In this document: piece by piece, positions 26,389 to 35,038 of the stretch
Numbering within the stretch: the stretch's first letter is position 1
Layout: each line of letters starts with the position of its first letter
Assembly (NCBI RefSeq): GCF_023330685.1
Contig: NZ_CP097128.1
Location: 1-64,000 of the forward strand
Source of the DNA: Conexibacter sp. DBS9H8
GTDB lineage: Bacteria > Actinomycetota > Thermoleophilia > Solirubrobacterales > Solirubrobacteraceae
Reading direction: 5' to 3'
Length of the DNA stretch: 64,000 bases
Made by a program: the position numbers and the translations under genes
Notes under the pieces: model-generated
The model's database searches: none
Told to the model about the DNA's origin: nothing
Seen by the model: the letters and a program-made list of their open reading frames with translations, nothing else

Positions 26389-27251
26389 GTGACGTACCCG
26401 TCGAGGTGGGGGGCGTTGTCGATCGCCCGCACCCCGAAGCCGATCCCGGCGTCCTCACCGAGACTCTCGACATAGCGGACGGTGGCGGGCAGGAGGATCG
26501 GGCGCTTGAAGGCGACCTCGACCCCAACGGCACCGGGGAGCCGGCCCTGGAGTTGGGCGAGGGCACGCGACTTGGTCCAGAACCCGTGGGCGATCGCGCG
26601 CGGGAAGCCAAGCGCACGTGCGCTGAGGGGATGGAGGTGGATCGGGTTGTAGTCGCCGGCGACGGCGGCGTAGCGGCGGCCGAGGTCGGCGGGCAGCCGC
26701 CACCGGGCCGCCGGCGCGTACCCCTCGGAGGAGGCGACCTCCGGCGCGGTCGCGGCGTCGTTGCGCCGGCCGATCCGCAGGTTGATCGCCGTCTCCTCCC
26801 AGACGAGCTCGTCCCCGACCCGAGCTTCGGTGCGGATCGGGACCGCCCGCCCACGCGGGTGATCGACAATCGGCTCGGCCCACACGCGCAGCGTGAGGCG
26901 CTCGGAGGTGAGGATCGGGCGGTGCTGGGTGATCGCGTTGGAGATGTGGACGAGCCCGACGGCGGGGAACGGGAAGCGCGGATCGGTGAGGATCGCCATC
27001 TGCAGCGCGAAGGCGGGAATGTGGGGCCAGGTGAGCGGCACGGCCCGCTCGAGGGTGTAGCCACACAGGCGGCTGAACGCCGCGAGGGTGCCCAGATCGG
27101 TGTCGACGCGCTCGAGCACGAGCACGTCACCGGACACGTCGGCGCTGCGACGGGCACTCAGCCCCGGCACGGGGACGGGCAGGGCACCGAGGCCCGCCCG
27201 GGCGATCAGCCCGAGCGGGTTGGGTGCGGCGCCCAGTTCGATCTCGGCCAT
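26382..27251 (-). CDS. htdX: MaoC-type 3-hydroxyacyl thioester dehydratase (HtdX-like)
   Basis: 289 residues, a double hot-dog protein. The hydratase-2 motif with catalytic Asp and His is seen in AGDYNPIHLHPLSARALGFPRA. It interconverts 3-hydroxyacyl and 2-enoyl thioesters. It is the last gene of htdX-fabG4-fadA2, with a 6-base gap to fabG4. The same neighbours (Rv0241c, Rv0242c, Rv0243) occur in Mycobacterium tuberculosis, which supports the name. The start ATG at 27251 fits the family. Confidence 0.86.
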   Translation of the reverse strand: MAEIELGAAPNPLGLIARAGLGALPVPVPGLSARRSADVSGDVLVLERVDTDLGTLAAFSRLCGYTLERAVPLTWPHIPAFALQMAILTDPRFPFPAVGLVHISNAITQHRPILTSERLTLRVWAEPIVDHPRGRAVPIRTEARVGDELVWEETAINLRIGRRNDAATAPEVASSEGYAPAARWRLPADLGRRYAAVAGDYNPIHLHPLSARALGFPRAIAHGFWTKSRALAQLQGRLPGAVGVEVAFKRPILLPATVRYVESLGEDAGIGFGVRAIDNAPHLDGYVTY

Positions 27252-27257
27252 CCGCGC

Positions 27258-28664
27258 TCAGGCTCCCAGCAGCGACTGGCCGCAGACGCGGACGATGTTG
27301 TTGTTGACCCCGTCCGAGCCGGGTGAGGCGAGCCAGGCGACCGTCTCGGCGACGTCGACGGGAAGCCCGCCCTGGGACATCGAGTTCATCCGCCGGCCCG
27401 CCTCGCGGATCGTGATCGGGATCGCTGCGGTCATCTGGGTTTCGATGAAGCCGGGCGCGACCGCGTTGATCGTGATCCCGAGGCCGGCCGCCTCCTCCGC
27501 GTAAGCGTTGACGATCCCGATCACCGCCGCCTTGGAGGTGCCGTAGTTCGTCTGCCCGAAGTTCCCGGCGATCCCGGCGATCGAGGAGACGCAGACGATC
27601 CGGCCGTTGGCCCGAAACGCCTGGCGTTCGACGAGCTCGGCGTTGATCGCCTCAATCGCCGACGTGTTGATCGCGAGCACGAGCTGCCAGCGCTCCTCAT
27701 CCATCCGCGCAAGCGTCTTGTCGCGGGTGATTCCGGCGTTGTGGACGAACACGTCGACGCCGCCGTGATGTTCGAGGAGATGGTCGGCAATCAGCTTCGG
27801 AGCGTCCTCACTCGTGATGTCGACCGCGAGGTCGCTGCCGCCGAGGTCGGCGGCGACGGTCGCAAGCGCCTCGGCAGCCTGCGGCACGTCGAGGACGACG
27901 ACGTGGGCCCCGTCGCGGGCGAGCACCTCGGCCATCGCCTTGCCGATCCCGCGTGCCGCGCCGGTGACGAGGGCGACCTTGCCCGCCAGCGGTGCGGACC
28001 AGTCCGGCTCCTCCGCGTTCGCAGAGGAGCCGATCCGGATCACCTGGCCGGAGACGTAGGCGCTGCGCGGGGAGAGGAGGAAGCGCAGCGTCGACTCCAG
28101 GCGCGCGTCGACTCCCGGGGTGAGGTAGACGAGGTTGGCTGAGGCCCCCTTCTTGACCTCCTTGGCGACCGAGCGGACGAACCCCTCAAGCGCCCGCTGG
28201 GCGACCCGCTGGCGCGGGTGGGAGACGAGCTCGGGGGTGAGCCCGAGCACGATCACCCGGCCGCAGGACCGAATCCGTCGGATCGTCGGGCTGAAGAAGC
28301 GGTGCAGCTCGACGAGCTGGGTGGAGTCGGTGATCCCCGAGGCGTCGAAGACGAGCGCCTTGAAGGTCTGCTCGGCACCTGCCGTCTCGGCGTTGAAGAT
28401 CTTCGCGTCGAGTCCGGCGGCGGCGGCGGCGCTGCGCAGCTCCTCCTGGAGCGGCGTGTAGGTCTCGGCGCCGATGTGGGCGAGCGTCGCGGCGACCGGT
28501 CCGCCAAGGGTCGCGCCGGGCGCGCCGCCGAACAGCACCGGCCCGTCGATCACCGGCCGGTTCGGGTCAAAGCGTTCGAGGACGACGGGGGCGGGCAGCC
28601 CGATCTGCTTGGCGATCGTCTTGCCGATCGGCGTGTTGATCAGCTCGGTGTAGCGGTCGGCCAT
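27258..28664 (-). CDS. fabG4: Long-type 3-oxoacyl reductase FabG4
   Basis: 468 residues, about twice a normal FabG. The N-terminal half (1-225) is the flavodoxin-like domain of high-molecular-weight FabGs. The C-terminal half is the short-chain reductase, with VTGAARGIGKA for the nucleotide, HNAGIT, SSIAG with the catalytic Ser, and YGTSK with Tyr and Lys. It reduces 3-oxoacyl thioesters with NADH/NADPH. A ribosome site (GGAGC) precedes the ATG at 28664; 5-base gap to fadA2. Confidence 0.92.
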   Translation of the reverse strand: MADRYTELINTPIGKTIAKQIGLPAPVVLERFDPNRPVIDGPVLFGGAPGATLGGPVAATLAHIGAETYTPLQEELRSAAAAAGLDAKIFNAETAGAEQTFKALVFDASGITDSTQLVELHRFFSPTIRRIRSCGRVIVLGLTPELVSHPRQRVAQRALEGFVRSVAKEVKKGASANLVYLTPGVDARLESTLRFLLSPRSAYVSGQVIRIGSSANAEEPDWSAPLAGKVALVTGAARGIGKAMAEVLARDGAHVVVLDVPQAAEALATVAADLGGSDLAVDITSEDAPKLIADHLLEHHGGVDVFVHNAGITRDKTLARMDEERWQLVLAINTSAIEAINAELVERQAFRANGRIVCVSSIAGIAGNFGQTNYGTSKAAVIGIVNAYAEEAAGLGITINAVAPGFIETQMTAAIPITIREAGRRMNSMSQGGLPVDVAETVAWLASPGSDGVNNNIVRVCGQSLLGA

Positions 28665-28669
28665 GGTTT

Positions 28670-29953
28670 TCAGGCTCCTTCCAGGATCGCGGTGACACCC
28701 TCGCCGCCGGCGGCGCAGACCGAGATCAGACCGCGCGTGCCAGCGCCCTTCTCGTGCAGCGACTTCGCCAGGGCGCCGATCAGCCGTCCACCGGTCGCGC
28801 CAAACGGGTGACCGGCACCGAGGGAGCCGCCGTTGGGGTTGAGCTTGGCCCGTTCGATCGCCCCCAGCGGCGCGTCACGTCCGAGCCGCTCCTTGCAGAA
28901 GACCGGGTCCTCCCAGGCACGCAGAGTCGCGAGCACCTGGGCGGCGAAGGCCTCATGGATCTCGTACTGGTCGAAGTCTCCGAGCGCGAGCCCGTGGCGG
29001 TCGATCAACTTCGGGACCGCGTAGGCGGGGGCGAGCAGCAGACCCTCGCGGGCGTGGACATGGTCGACGGCGGCGGTCTGGGCGTCGACGAAGAACGCGA
29101 GCGGCTCGAGGCCATGGGCGGCCGCCCACTCCTCACTCGCCATCAGCACGGCGGAGGCGCCGTCAGAGAGCGGTGTCGAGTTCCCGGCCGTCATCGTCCC
29201 CTCGGGCCCGCCGAAGGCGGGCTTGAGCCGGGCGAGCTTCTCCAGTGAGGAGTCGGGGCGCAGGTTCTGGTCGCGCTCGAGCCCGAGGTAGGGGGTGACG
29301 AGGTCGTCCTGGAAGCCCCGCTCGTAGGCGGCGGCGAGGTGGTGGTGGGAGTCAACGGCGAGCTCGTCCTGCGCTTGACGGGTGATCCCCCACTCCCGTG
29401 CGGTGATCGCCGTGTGGTCACCCATCGACAGGCCGGTGCGAGGCTCGACGTTGCGCGGGATCTCCGGGAGCAGCATGTGCGGGCGCAGGCGGGTCAGCAG
29501 CGCGACTCGCTGCTGGTTGGTCTTGGCCCGGTTGGCGTCCAACAGCAGAGCGCGGAGGTCCTCGTTGACGCCGATCGGCGCGTCCGACGTCGTGTCGACC
29601 CCGCAGGCGATCCCCGAGTCGATCTGGCCGAGGGCGATCTTGTTCGCGACGACGATCGCCGCCTCCAGGCCGGTGCCGCACGCCTGCTGAACGTCCATCG
29701 CGCTCGTCGCGGGAGAGAGCTTGGTGCCGAGTACCGACTCGCGGACGAGGTTGAAGTCGCGGCTGTGCTTGAGCACGGCGCCGCCAACGACCTCACCGAG
29801 CGCCTCGCCCTCGAGGCCGTACCGGCTCACGAGCGCGTCGAGCGTCGTCGTCAGCATGTCCTGATTCGACGCCTTCGCATAGGGCCCGTCCTGGCGCGCG
29901 AACGGGATGCGCATGCCGCCGAGAATGGCCACCCGGCGGACGCTTGAGTTCAT
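28670..29953 (-). CDS. fadA2: Acetyl-CoA acetyltransferase / 3-ketoacyl-CoA thiolase (FadA2-like)
   Basis: 427 residues. Thiolase residues: nucleophilic Cys in QQACGTGLEA, His in GAGHPFGATGGR and the second Cys in SVCAAGG. Long parts (GGAVLKHSRDFNLVRES, ASNQDM) are characteristic of actinobacterial FadA2. Makes or cleaves 3-ketoacyl-CoA. ATG at 29953 has AGGAGA 7 bases upstream; a GTG one codon earlier is less likely. It leads the thiolase-reductase-dehydratase set that handles a beta-oxidation or chain-extension cycle. Confidence 0.92.
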   Translation of the reverse strand: MNSSVRRVAILGGMRIPFARQDGPYAKASNQDMLTTTLDALVSRYGLEGEALGEVVGGAVLKHSRDFNLVRESVLGTKLSPATSAMDVQQACGTGLEAAIVVANKIALGQIDSGIACGVDTTSDAPIGVNEDLRALLLDANRAKTNQQRVALLTRLRPHMLLPEIPRNVEPRTGLSMGDHTAITAREWGITRQAQDELAVDSHHHLAAAYERGFQDDLVTPYLGLERDQNLRPDSSLEKLARLKPAFGGPEGTMTAGNSTPLSDGASAVLMASEEWAAAHGLEPLAFFVDAQTAAVDHVHAREGLLLAPAYAVPKLIDRHGLALGDFDQYEIHEAFAAQVLATLRAWEDPVFCKERLGRDAPLGAIERAKLNPNGGSLGAGHPFGATGGRLIGALAKSLHEKGAGTRGLISVCAAGGEGVTAILEGA

Positions 29954-29971
29954 CACTGGCTCTCCTGTGGG

Positions 29972-29993
29972 TAAGTTACGGAGGTGTAGCTTA
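29972..29993. promoter_or_regulatory. Operator-like inverted repeat upstream of fadA2
   Basis: TAAGTTAC-N6-GTAGCTTA, arms with one mismatch, overlapping the stop of the upstream SDR gene and ending 19 bases before fadA2. Size and spacing fit a TetR-type site, as fatty-acid genes of actinobacteria often have. The regulator is not identified. Confidence 0.55.
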
Positions 29994-30827
29994 GGGTGTA
30001 TCGGCGGCGTCGGCGTCGAGGCTCGTCGCCGTCGTAAAGCTGCCGCTGCCCGCCAGCCGGCGGATCAGCCCGGGAGTGAGCGTCCGCATCGCGGCAAACA
30101 GCCAGTAGAAGCCGGGGACGTACACCTCCGGCTTGCCCTCCAGACCGGCGGCGAGGATGCCCGCCGCCGCCTGCTCGGGAGTACCGACGAGGTGACGCTT
30201 GAGCGGGTGGGAGACGAGTTCGGCGGCCGGGAACCCCTCGGTGGCGATGAAGCCGGGGTTGACGAGGCCGACGTGGATTCCCTCGGGCTTGAGCTCACCG
30301 TAGAGGGCGTCCGACCAGCCGGCGAAGGCGAACTTGGATGCGCTGTAGGCGCCCGCACCGGCCCGGCTCACCCGGGCGGCGGTGGAGGCGACGTTGACGA
30401 TGCTCGCGTGCTCCGGCGTCACCGCACCGGCCCGTAACAGCCCGAGGCAGGCCTCGGTGAGCCGCACCTGGGCGTCGAAGTTGATCGCCATCGTCTGCGC
30501 GACGTTCGCGTAGCCGCCCTCGCTGAAGGGCTTGGACCAGCGGGCACCGGCGTTGTTGACGAGCAGATTGAGATGCCCGAAGCGGGCCGACACCTCGGTG
30601 GTGAGGCGGGCCACCTCCTCCGGGACGGTCAGGTCGGCGGCGAATGCGTGGATGTGGTGGTGGCCGGAGGGGTCGTCGCGGTTGAGTTCCTCGGCCAGCG
30701 CGGCGATCCGGTCCTGGCGGCGGGCGACGAGAACGACCGTCGCGTGGGGGCGTCGGGCGGGGAGCAGCCGGGCGGTCGCCTCCCCGATCCCGCTGGAGGC
30801 GCCCGTGATCAACGCCACGTAGCTCAT
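29991..30827 (-). CDS. Short-chain dehydrogenase/reductase
   Basis: 278 residues from the ATG at 30827. Classical SDR motifs: TGASSGIGEA for the cofactor, NNAG, the catalytic Ser in NVASTA, Tyr/Lys in YSASK and the NPGF segment. The C-terminal 30 residues are hydrophobic then polar (FYWLFAAMRTLTPGL), often seen in membrane-associated members. The arginines after the first strand suggest NADP preference. Located upstream of fadA2 on the same strand; the substrate is unknown, but a lipid or ketone is likely from the context. Confidence 0.88.
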   Translation of the reverse strand: MSYVALITGASSGIGEATARLLPARRPHATVVLVARRQDRIAALAEELNRDDPSGHHHIHAFAADLTVPEEVARLTTEVSARFGHLNLLVNNAGARWSKPFSEGGYANVAQTMAINFDAQVRLTEACLGLLRAGAVTPEHASIVNVASTAARVSRAGAGAYSASKFAFAGWSDALYGELKPEGIHVGLVNPGFIATEGFPAAELVSHPLKRHLVGTPEQAAAGILAAGLEGKPEVYVPGFYWLFAAMRTLTPGLIRRLAGSGSFTTATSLDADAADTP

Positions 30828-30840
30828 TGCCTGAGGGACT

Positions 30841-32067
30841 TTAGTCGCCCGCGGGGGGCTCGCCTGTGTGCGGGTTGTGATCGGGCGGAGCGTCTGAGCG
30901 GCGGTCGGCACCCGAGCGCCGCTCCGGGCCGCGGTAGCCGCCGTCTTCCGGTCCCAGCTGGCGCCGCTCCGGGCCACGGCGGGGGACGAGCACCTTGACG
31001 GTGCGCACGGGAGGCCGGCGGCGGTCCTGACCGGCTCTCCGTTCCGCGCCCGGGGGCAGCGGCCCACCGGCAATCTCGGCGTTGCGGCGGTCTCCGCCCT
31101 TGCGCCGGTCCACCCCGGCGGGAAGCCACTCGGGCAGATCGGGCGCCGCGGTCTCGATCTCGACCAGGTCGAAGGTCTCCCCGGGGATGGGGCGACCAAG
31201 GTGGGGGTGCTCGAGCAGAAGCGTCTCGAGGATTCGCAGGCCATCCCGGACGGCATTGAGGTTCGAGGCGCCGGCACGGCGCTCGAGCTCGCGGCTGGGG
31301 ACCTCCACGATGTCGAGCCCGGCCTTGACCGCGTTGATGACGAGCTGGGTTTCGATCTCAAAGCCGTCCGCGGACAGAGCGAGGTCGTCCAGGTGGGCGC
31401 GCCAGAAGGCGCAGTAGCCGTAGAGGAGGTCGGTGAACCGCGTGCCGTAGATGAGGTTGGCAAGGGCGACGAAGGCGCGGTTGCCCCAACGCCGGACCGA
31501 GGTGAAGTCGACCGACCCGCCGTCGGGGAGCTCCCGCGATCCCTTGACGAAGTCGGCACCGGCCACGAGCGCGTCGACGAAGCGCCCGATCTCCCGCGGG
31601 TCGGTGCTCCCGTCGGCGTCGATCATCACGACGATGTCCCCCCGCGCGGCGTGGAAGCCCGCGCGCAGGGCCGCCCCCTTGCCGCGGTCGCGCTGGTGGA
31701 CGACGATGAGGTTGGGTACGAGAGTCCGCGCGACGACCTCGGTCCGGTCGATCGACAGGCCGTCGACGAGTACGACCTCATCGACGAACCGCGGAATCTG
31801 GGCGAGCACCCAGCCGATGCTGTCGGCCTCATTGAGGGCCGGGACGATCACGCTGACTGTGGGCCGTCCATCGGGACCGGTGACCGGGCTGTCGTCGTAG
31901 ACCGGGAGGCCCTGGAGGCGCAGGTCGTGACGCTCGCGCTGTCTGGCCTGCACCTCGATCCGTTGGCGCACCGAGCGTCGCCGCCAGGCCAGCCAGCCGG
32001 CCGGAAGTCCCGCGACGAGCACGGCGGCGAGTCGACGCGGGGTGCGGGATGGGCGGGGCGGCATCAT
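30841..32067 (-). CDS. Family 2 glycosyltransferase (dolichyl-phosphate mannosyltransferase-like) with Arg-rich repeat tail
   Basis: 408 residues. The GT-A domain (about 65-290) has SVIVPALNEADSI, DEVVLVDG, RGKGAALRAGF and the metal-binding MIDADGSTD; FVKGSRELPDGG is typical of polyprenyl-phosphate glycosyltransferases. A short hydrophobic start (about 12-28) may hold it at the membrane. The last 90 residues carry four PERR/DRR motifs such as VDRRKGGDRR and ERRSGADRRS, likely disordered. Likely makes a lipid-linked sugar donor for the polysaccharide genes upstream. Two direct repeats precede it. Confidence 0.88.
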   Translation of the reverse strand: MMPPRPSRTPRRLAAVLVAGLPAGWLAWRRRSVRQRIEVQARQRERHDLRLQGLPVYDDSPVTGPDGRPTVSVIVPALNEADSIGWVLAQIPRFVDEVVLVDGLSIDRTEVVARTLVPNLIVVHQRDRGKGAALRAGFHAARGDIVVMIDADGSTDPREIGRFVDALVAGADFVKGSRELPDGGSVDFTSVRRWGNRAFVALANLIYGTRFTDLLYGYCAFWRAHLDDLALSADGFEIETQLVINAVKAGLDIVEVPSRELERRAGASNLNAVRDGLRILETLLLEHPHLGRPIPGETFDLVEIETAAPDLPEWLPAGVDRRKGGDRRNAEIAGGPLPPGAERRAGQDRRRPPVRTVKVLVPRRGPERRQLGPEDGGYRGPERRSGADRRSDAPPDHNPHTGEPPAGD

Positions 32068-32109
32068 CGCGGCGGGACGACTCTATTCCAGTCTGATCGC
32101 GCGCGGAGG

Positions 32110-32144
32110 GTTGCGGGCGATCGCTCGCGCAGTTGCAGGCGATC
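32110..32144. promoter_or_regulatory. Direct repeat upstream of the GT2 gene
   Basis: GTTGCGGGCGATC (32110-32122) and GTTGCAGGCGATC (32132-32144), start to start 22 bases, i.e. two helical turns, 43-77 bases before the GT2 ATG. Could be an activator site; only this position supports it. Confidence 0.4.
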
Positions 32145-32152
32145 TTTCAGCC

Positions 32153-33109
32153 TTAAGGGACGATCGGAGCCGGCCCGCGCCGCGGGCTCAGTCGGGCTCC
32201 CATGCGCCACAGTCCGACGGCGGCCACCGACGCGGCGGCGCCGAGGAGAAGGGCCGGTCCTCCTACCCCGAGGCTGGCCAGCCCGGCGATCAGCACCACG
32301 CCGAGCACCGTCGCGCCGACCCACCGCTCCGGCAGACGCGGGCAGAGCAGGGCACCGACGATCACACCGGGGAGACCACCGAGGATCACGGCGGTGGTGA
32401 GCCCGATGACGATGTGGCCCCAGAGGAGCGCGCCCAGCGCCGCCGCCAGGGTCACCGGAACCGCCTGGGCAAGGTCGGTACCGACGAGCCGGTCGGTCCT
32501 CAGGCGCGGGTGCAGCAGTCGCAGCGCGACGAGCACCAGGGACCCGGCACCGACCGACGTCGCGCCGACGATCAGGCCCGCGACCGTCCCGACGAGGACG
32601 GTCGCGGGACGGCGGCGTGGTGGCGCATGGGCGTCAGCGCGATCCTGGCTGGCACACCGGTGATGGCAAAGCGAAACCCGGGGGCCCGACCGAGCGGTCC
32701 GGGCTCGTCCGAGAGCTCCGGCCCAACCGAAGCGGCGGCCAGCGAGCATCGCCCCGGCGCCGAGCAGCAACGCACCCCCGAGCAGCTCGCGCAGGACCGT
32801 CTCCGCGGCCGTCCCGCGTCCGAGCCGGTGAGCGAGGAAGGCGCCGACCAGCGCGGCGGGCACCGATCCGACGCTGAGACGGCGCACAAGCGGCCAGTCG
32901 ATCGCTCCGGCGCGTCCATGCACGAACACCCCGACGGGCCGCAGCACGACCGAGGCGACGAGGTCGGAGGAGATCGCCGCCGACGGAGCGACCCCGAACA
33001 GGACGAGCATGAGCGGCGTCATCAGGGCCCCGCCGCCGCTTCCGGTGAGGCCGACGAGCAGACCGACGGCGGCGGCAGCAGCGGCGAGGGGAAGGAACGA
33101 GGGGGCCAT
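32153..33109 (-). CDS. TauE/SafE (DUF81) family anion/sulfite exporter
   Basis: 318 residues with about eight hydrophobic helices arranged as two repeats: GLLVGLTGSGGGALMTPLMLV near the start and the matching VAGLIVGATSVGAGSLVLV in the second half. The family exports sulfite, sulfoacetate or other small organic anions. An inverted repeat lies 13-54 bases upstream. It sits inside the polysaccharide region but probably forms its own unit. Confidence 0.88.
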   Translation of the reverse strand: MAPSFLPLAAAAAAVGLLVGLTGSGGGALMTPLMLVLFGVAPSAAISSDLVASVVLRPVGVFVHGRAGAIDWPLVRRLSVGSVPAALVGAFLAHRLGRGTAAETVLRELLGGALLLGAGAMLAGRRFGWAGALGRARTARSGPRVSLCHHRCASQDRADAHAPPRRRPATVLVGTVAGLIVGATSVGAGSLVLVALRLLHPRLRTDRLVGTDLAQAVPVTLAAALGALLWGHIVIGLTTAVILGGLPGVIVGALLCPRLPERWVGATVLGVVLIAGLASLGVGGPALLLGAAASVAAVGLWRMGARLSPRRGPAPIVP

Positions 33110-33122
33110 GGCCCCACCCTAG

Positions 33123-33163
33123 CGCTAAAGTCAAGTAACTAGATTGACTTGCTTGCTTTAGCG
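33123..33163. promoter_or_regulatory. Nested inverted repeats upstream of tauE-like gene
   Basis: Outer arms CGCTAAAG and CTTTAGCG (33123-33130, 33156-33163) and inner AAGTCAA-N9-TTGACTT (33128-33150). It is AT-rich for this genome. It can be read as operator of the exporter (start 33109) or as terminator of the hydrolase gene, whose stop lies in the outer arm. Confidence 0.5.
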
Positions 33164-35023
33164 AGAGAGCTCGGCTGAAACCCGGTCAAGCGCGCCGTCA
33201 AGCCGCTCGTGAATCATCTCCTGGAGCCACAGGACGCAGGCCATGTGATCCTCCGACGGAAGCTCGTGGATCGCCAGCTCGGGCCAGCGCTCGGCGGCCT
33301 CCGCGCGACCGCTCACCCCGAGCTCATCGTAGAGACAGGCGCTCCGGGAGTTGATGAGCGTGACGGCGACATGCTGTTCGAGCATCCGATCGACGACGAG
33401 GCGGCCGACGTCCCGCCGATCGAGCGACCGTCGGTGCCTGAATCCCGACCGGATCCAGTAGCTGAGGGCTGCCCGGAACTGGAGGACCTGATGGCGACTG
33501 ACCCCCTGCCGGAGCCGACGGATCCCCCCCTGACGTGCGACCGCGCCGATCCGCTCGATCATCCGGAGTTGGTAGAGATCCTCGCTGTAGGCGAACCCTT
33601 CGAGGTTGACCGCGGTGACCGCGCGCACCCGCGGATCCGACAGGGCGACCATGACCCCGAGGTAGCCGCCGGAACAGAAACCCACGAACATCAGGTTCTC
33701 CGGCAGCCCGCGGTGACGGAGAACCTGGACTGCCTCGGCCACCGCTGAGATGGTCGCCGGGGAGTTCACTCCGACATCTGAGACCTGACCGCGTTCGTCG
33801 TCACCACTGTCAGCACGGCCACCGGCGTCACCGACGCCCGGAATGTCGAATCGCACCGATACGACGCCGCGCGCCGCCCACCGCCGCGCCGCCTCCACCC
33901 ACAGCCGGTGCGGACCAGTCTTGCGGATCGCCCCGGCACTGAGGAAAACGGCGAGGAACGGTTGACGCGCCTGCCCGGGGGGCGGCTCGCAGATGACAAC
34001 AGGAGTGGCGATCGTCGGCGTGACGATGTCGACGATCGATTCGACCACCCCACCTCCGGCTTCTCCGATCCGCTCGGTCACGGTTCCGCGGTCCACTCGT
34101 ACCGGCGGGGGCCGCTCGGACACCGCTCTCGACGTCTGCGCCGGCCCGGCGAGCCACTCGGCAACGCGTCTGATCGTCGTCAGCGGACGTCGAAGCGTGA
34201 GCGACTGTGGGTGGGCCCGGAAATCGGCGTAGTCACGCGAAACGGCGACATCGACGGAAAGGCCGGCTCCACGGAGACCGGCGCGGAGAGCCTCGTCCAC
34301 CGGGACCGTGTCCTGGCTGATGAGGAGCGCTCGGCGGCCGACCCCGGGCGGGAACGACATCGCGGCGACGTCATAGTCGAGGATCGCGTTCCGGGTCTCC
34401 TCCGAGACATAGAAACCCGCCACCGCCAGCCCCGGATCATCCTGCTCACGCTCGTCATCGAGCGGATGCCGCGAGGCGACGATTCGTGCGTAGAGGCGCA
34501 TCTCACGCAACGCGGCCCGACCGGTCCCCTCGACGGCCCAGAGAACGAGGTCATCGAATTCGGCACCCTCGCCGAGCGCCTGGACCGCGATCAGGCCCCC
34601 CAGCCCGGTCCCAAGGACCGCAATCCGGGCAGCTCCCGTCTCGGTCCGCAGCGACGCGGCAAGCTCGGTAACGGTGGCAATCCACGTCCGGAACAGACCC
34701 GGATCCCGTGGATGGCCGGCGCTGTCCCCCGTTCCGGGCAGGTCAAAGCGCAGACACGGAATCCCGTGTCGGGCGAGTCGAATCGCCCAATCGCGACGGG
34801 CGCGATGAGTCTCCACCTCGGCCCAGCCGAACGGTGGCACCATCAGCACCGCAACCGTGGGAACCGCCCCGGACTCATCTTCATGCAGAACCGAATAGAT
34901 CGCGGCGGCTCCCACCCGTCGCCAGCGCGCAGATCCGGTCACGGACGACAACACCCCGGGTTCCCCGACGCGGTCGACAGTGTCGGTCCGAACGTCCGGG
35001 GCGTGACGGTTCTGCTCAGTCAT
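33158..35023 (-). CDS. Double alpha/beta hydrolase, polysaccharide-cluster type
   Basis: 621 residues with two tandem alpha/beta-hydrolase domains (about 45-290 and 330-610). Both have the family turn RFDLPGTGDS / RFDIPGVGDAGG. The nucleophile elbow of the first reads VLGTGLGG, with glycine where serine is expected; that of the second reads FVGFCSGG, with cysteine. Similar proteins with degenerate first domains accompany exopolysaccharide and exosortase-type loci. It may act on acyl or glycan intermediates. It lies 15 bases after the GT2 gene in the same direction, so it belongs to the operon. Confidence 0.78.
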   Translation of the reverse strand: MTEQNRHAPDVRTDTVDRVGEPGVLSSVTGSARWRRVGAAAIYSVLHEDESGAVPTVAVLMVPPFGWAEVETHRARRDWAIRLARHGIPCLRFDLPGTGDSAGHPRDPGLFRTWIATVTELAASLRTETGAARIAVLGTGLGGLIAVQALGEGAEFDDLVLWAVEGTGRAALREMRLYARIVASRHPLDDEREQDDPGLAVAGFYVSEETRNAILDYDVAAMSFPPGVGRRALLISQDTVPVDEALRAGLRGAGLSVDVAVSRDYADFRAHPQSLTLRRPLTTIRRVAEWLAGPAQTSRAVSERPPPVRVDRGTVTERIGEAGGGVVESIVDIVTPTIATPVVICEPPPGQARQPFLAVFLSAGAIRKTGPHRLWVEAARRWAARGVVSVRFDIPGVGDAGGRADSGDDERGQVSDVGVNSPATISAVAEAVQVLRHRGLPENLMFVGFCSGGYLGVMVALSDPRVRAVTAVNLEGFAYSEDLYQLRMIERIGAVARQGGIRRLRQGVSRHQVLQFRAALSYWIRSGFRHRRSLDRRDVGRLVVDRMLEQHVAVTLINSRSACLYDELGVSGRAEAAERWPELAIHELPSEDHMACVLWLQEMIHERLDGALDRVSAELSR

Positions 35024-35038
35024 CGTCGGCGGCGCATA

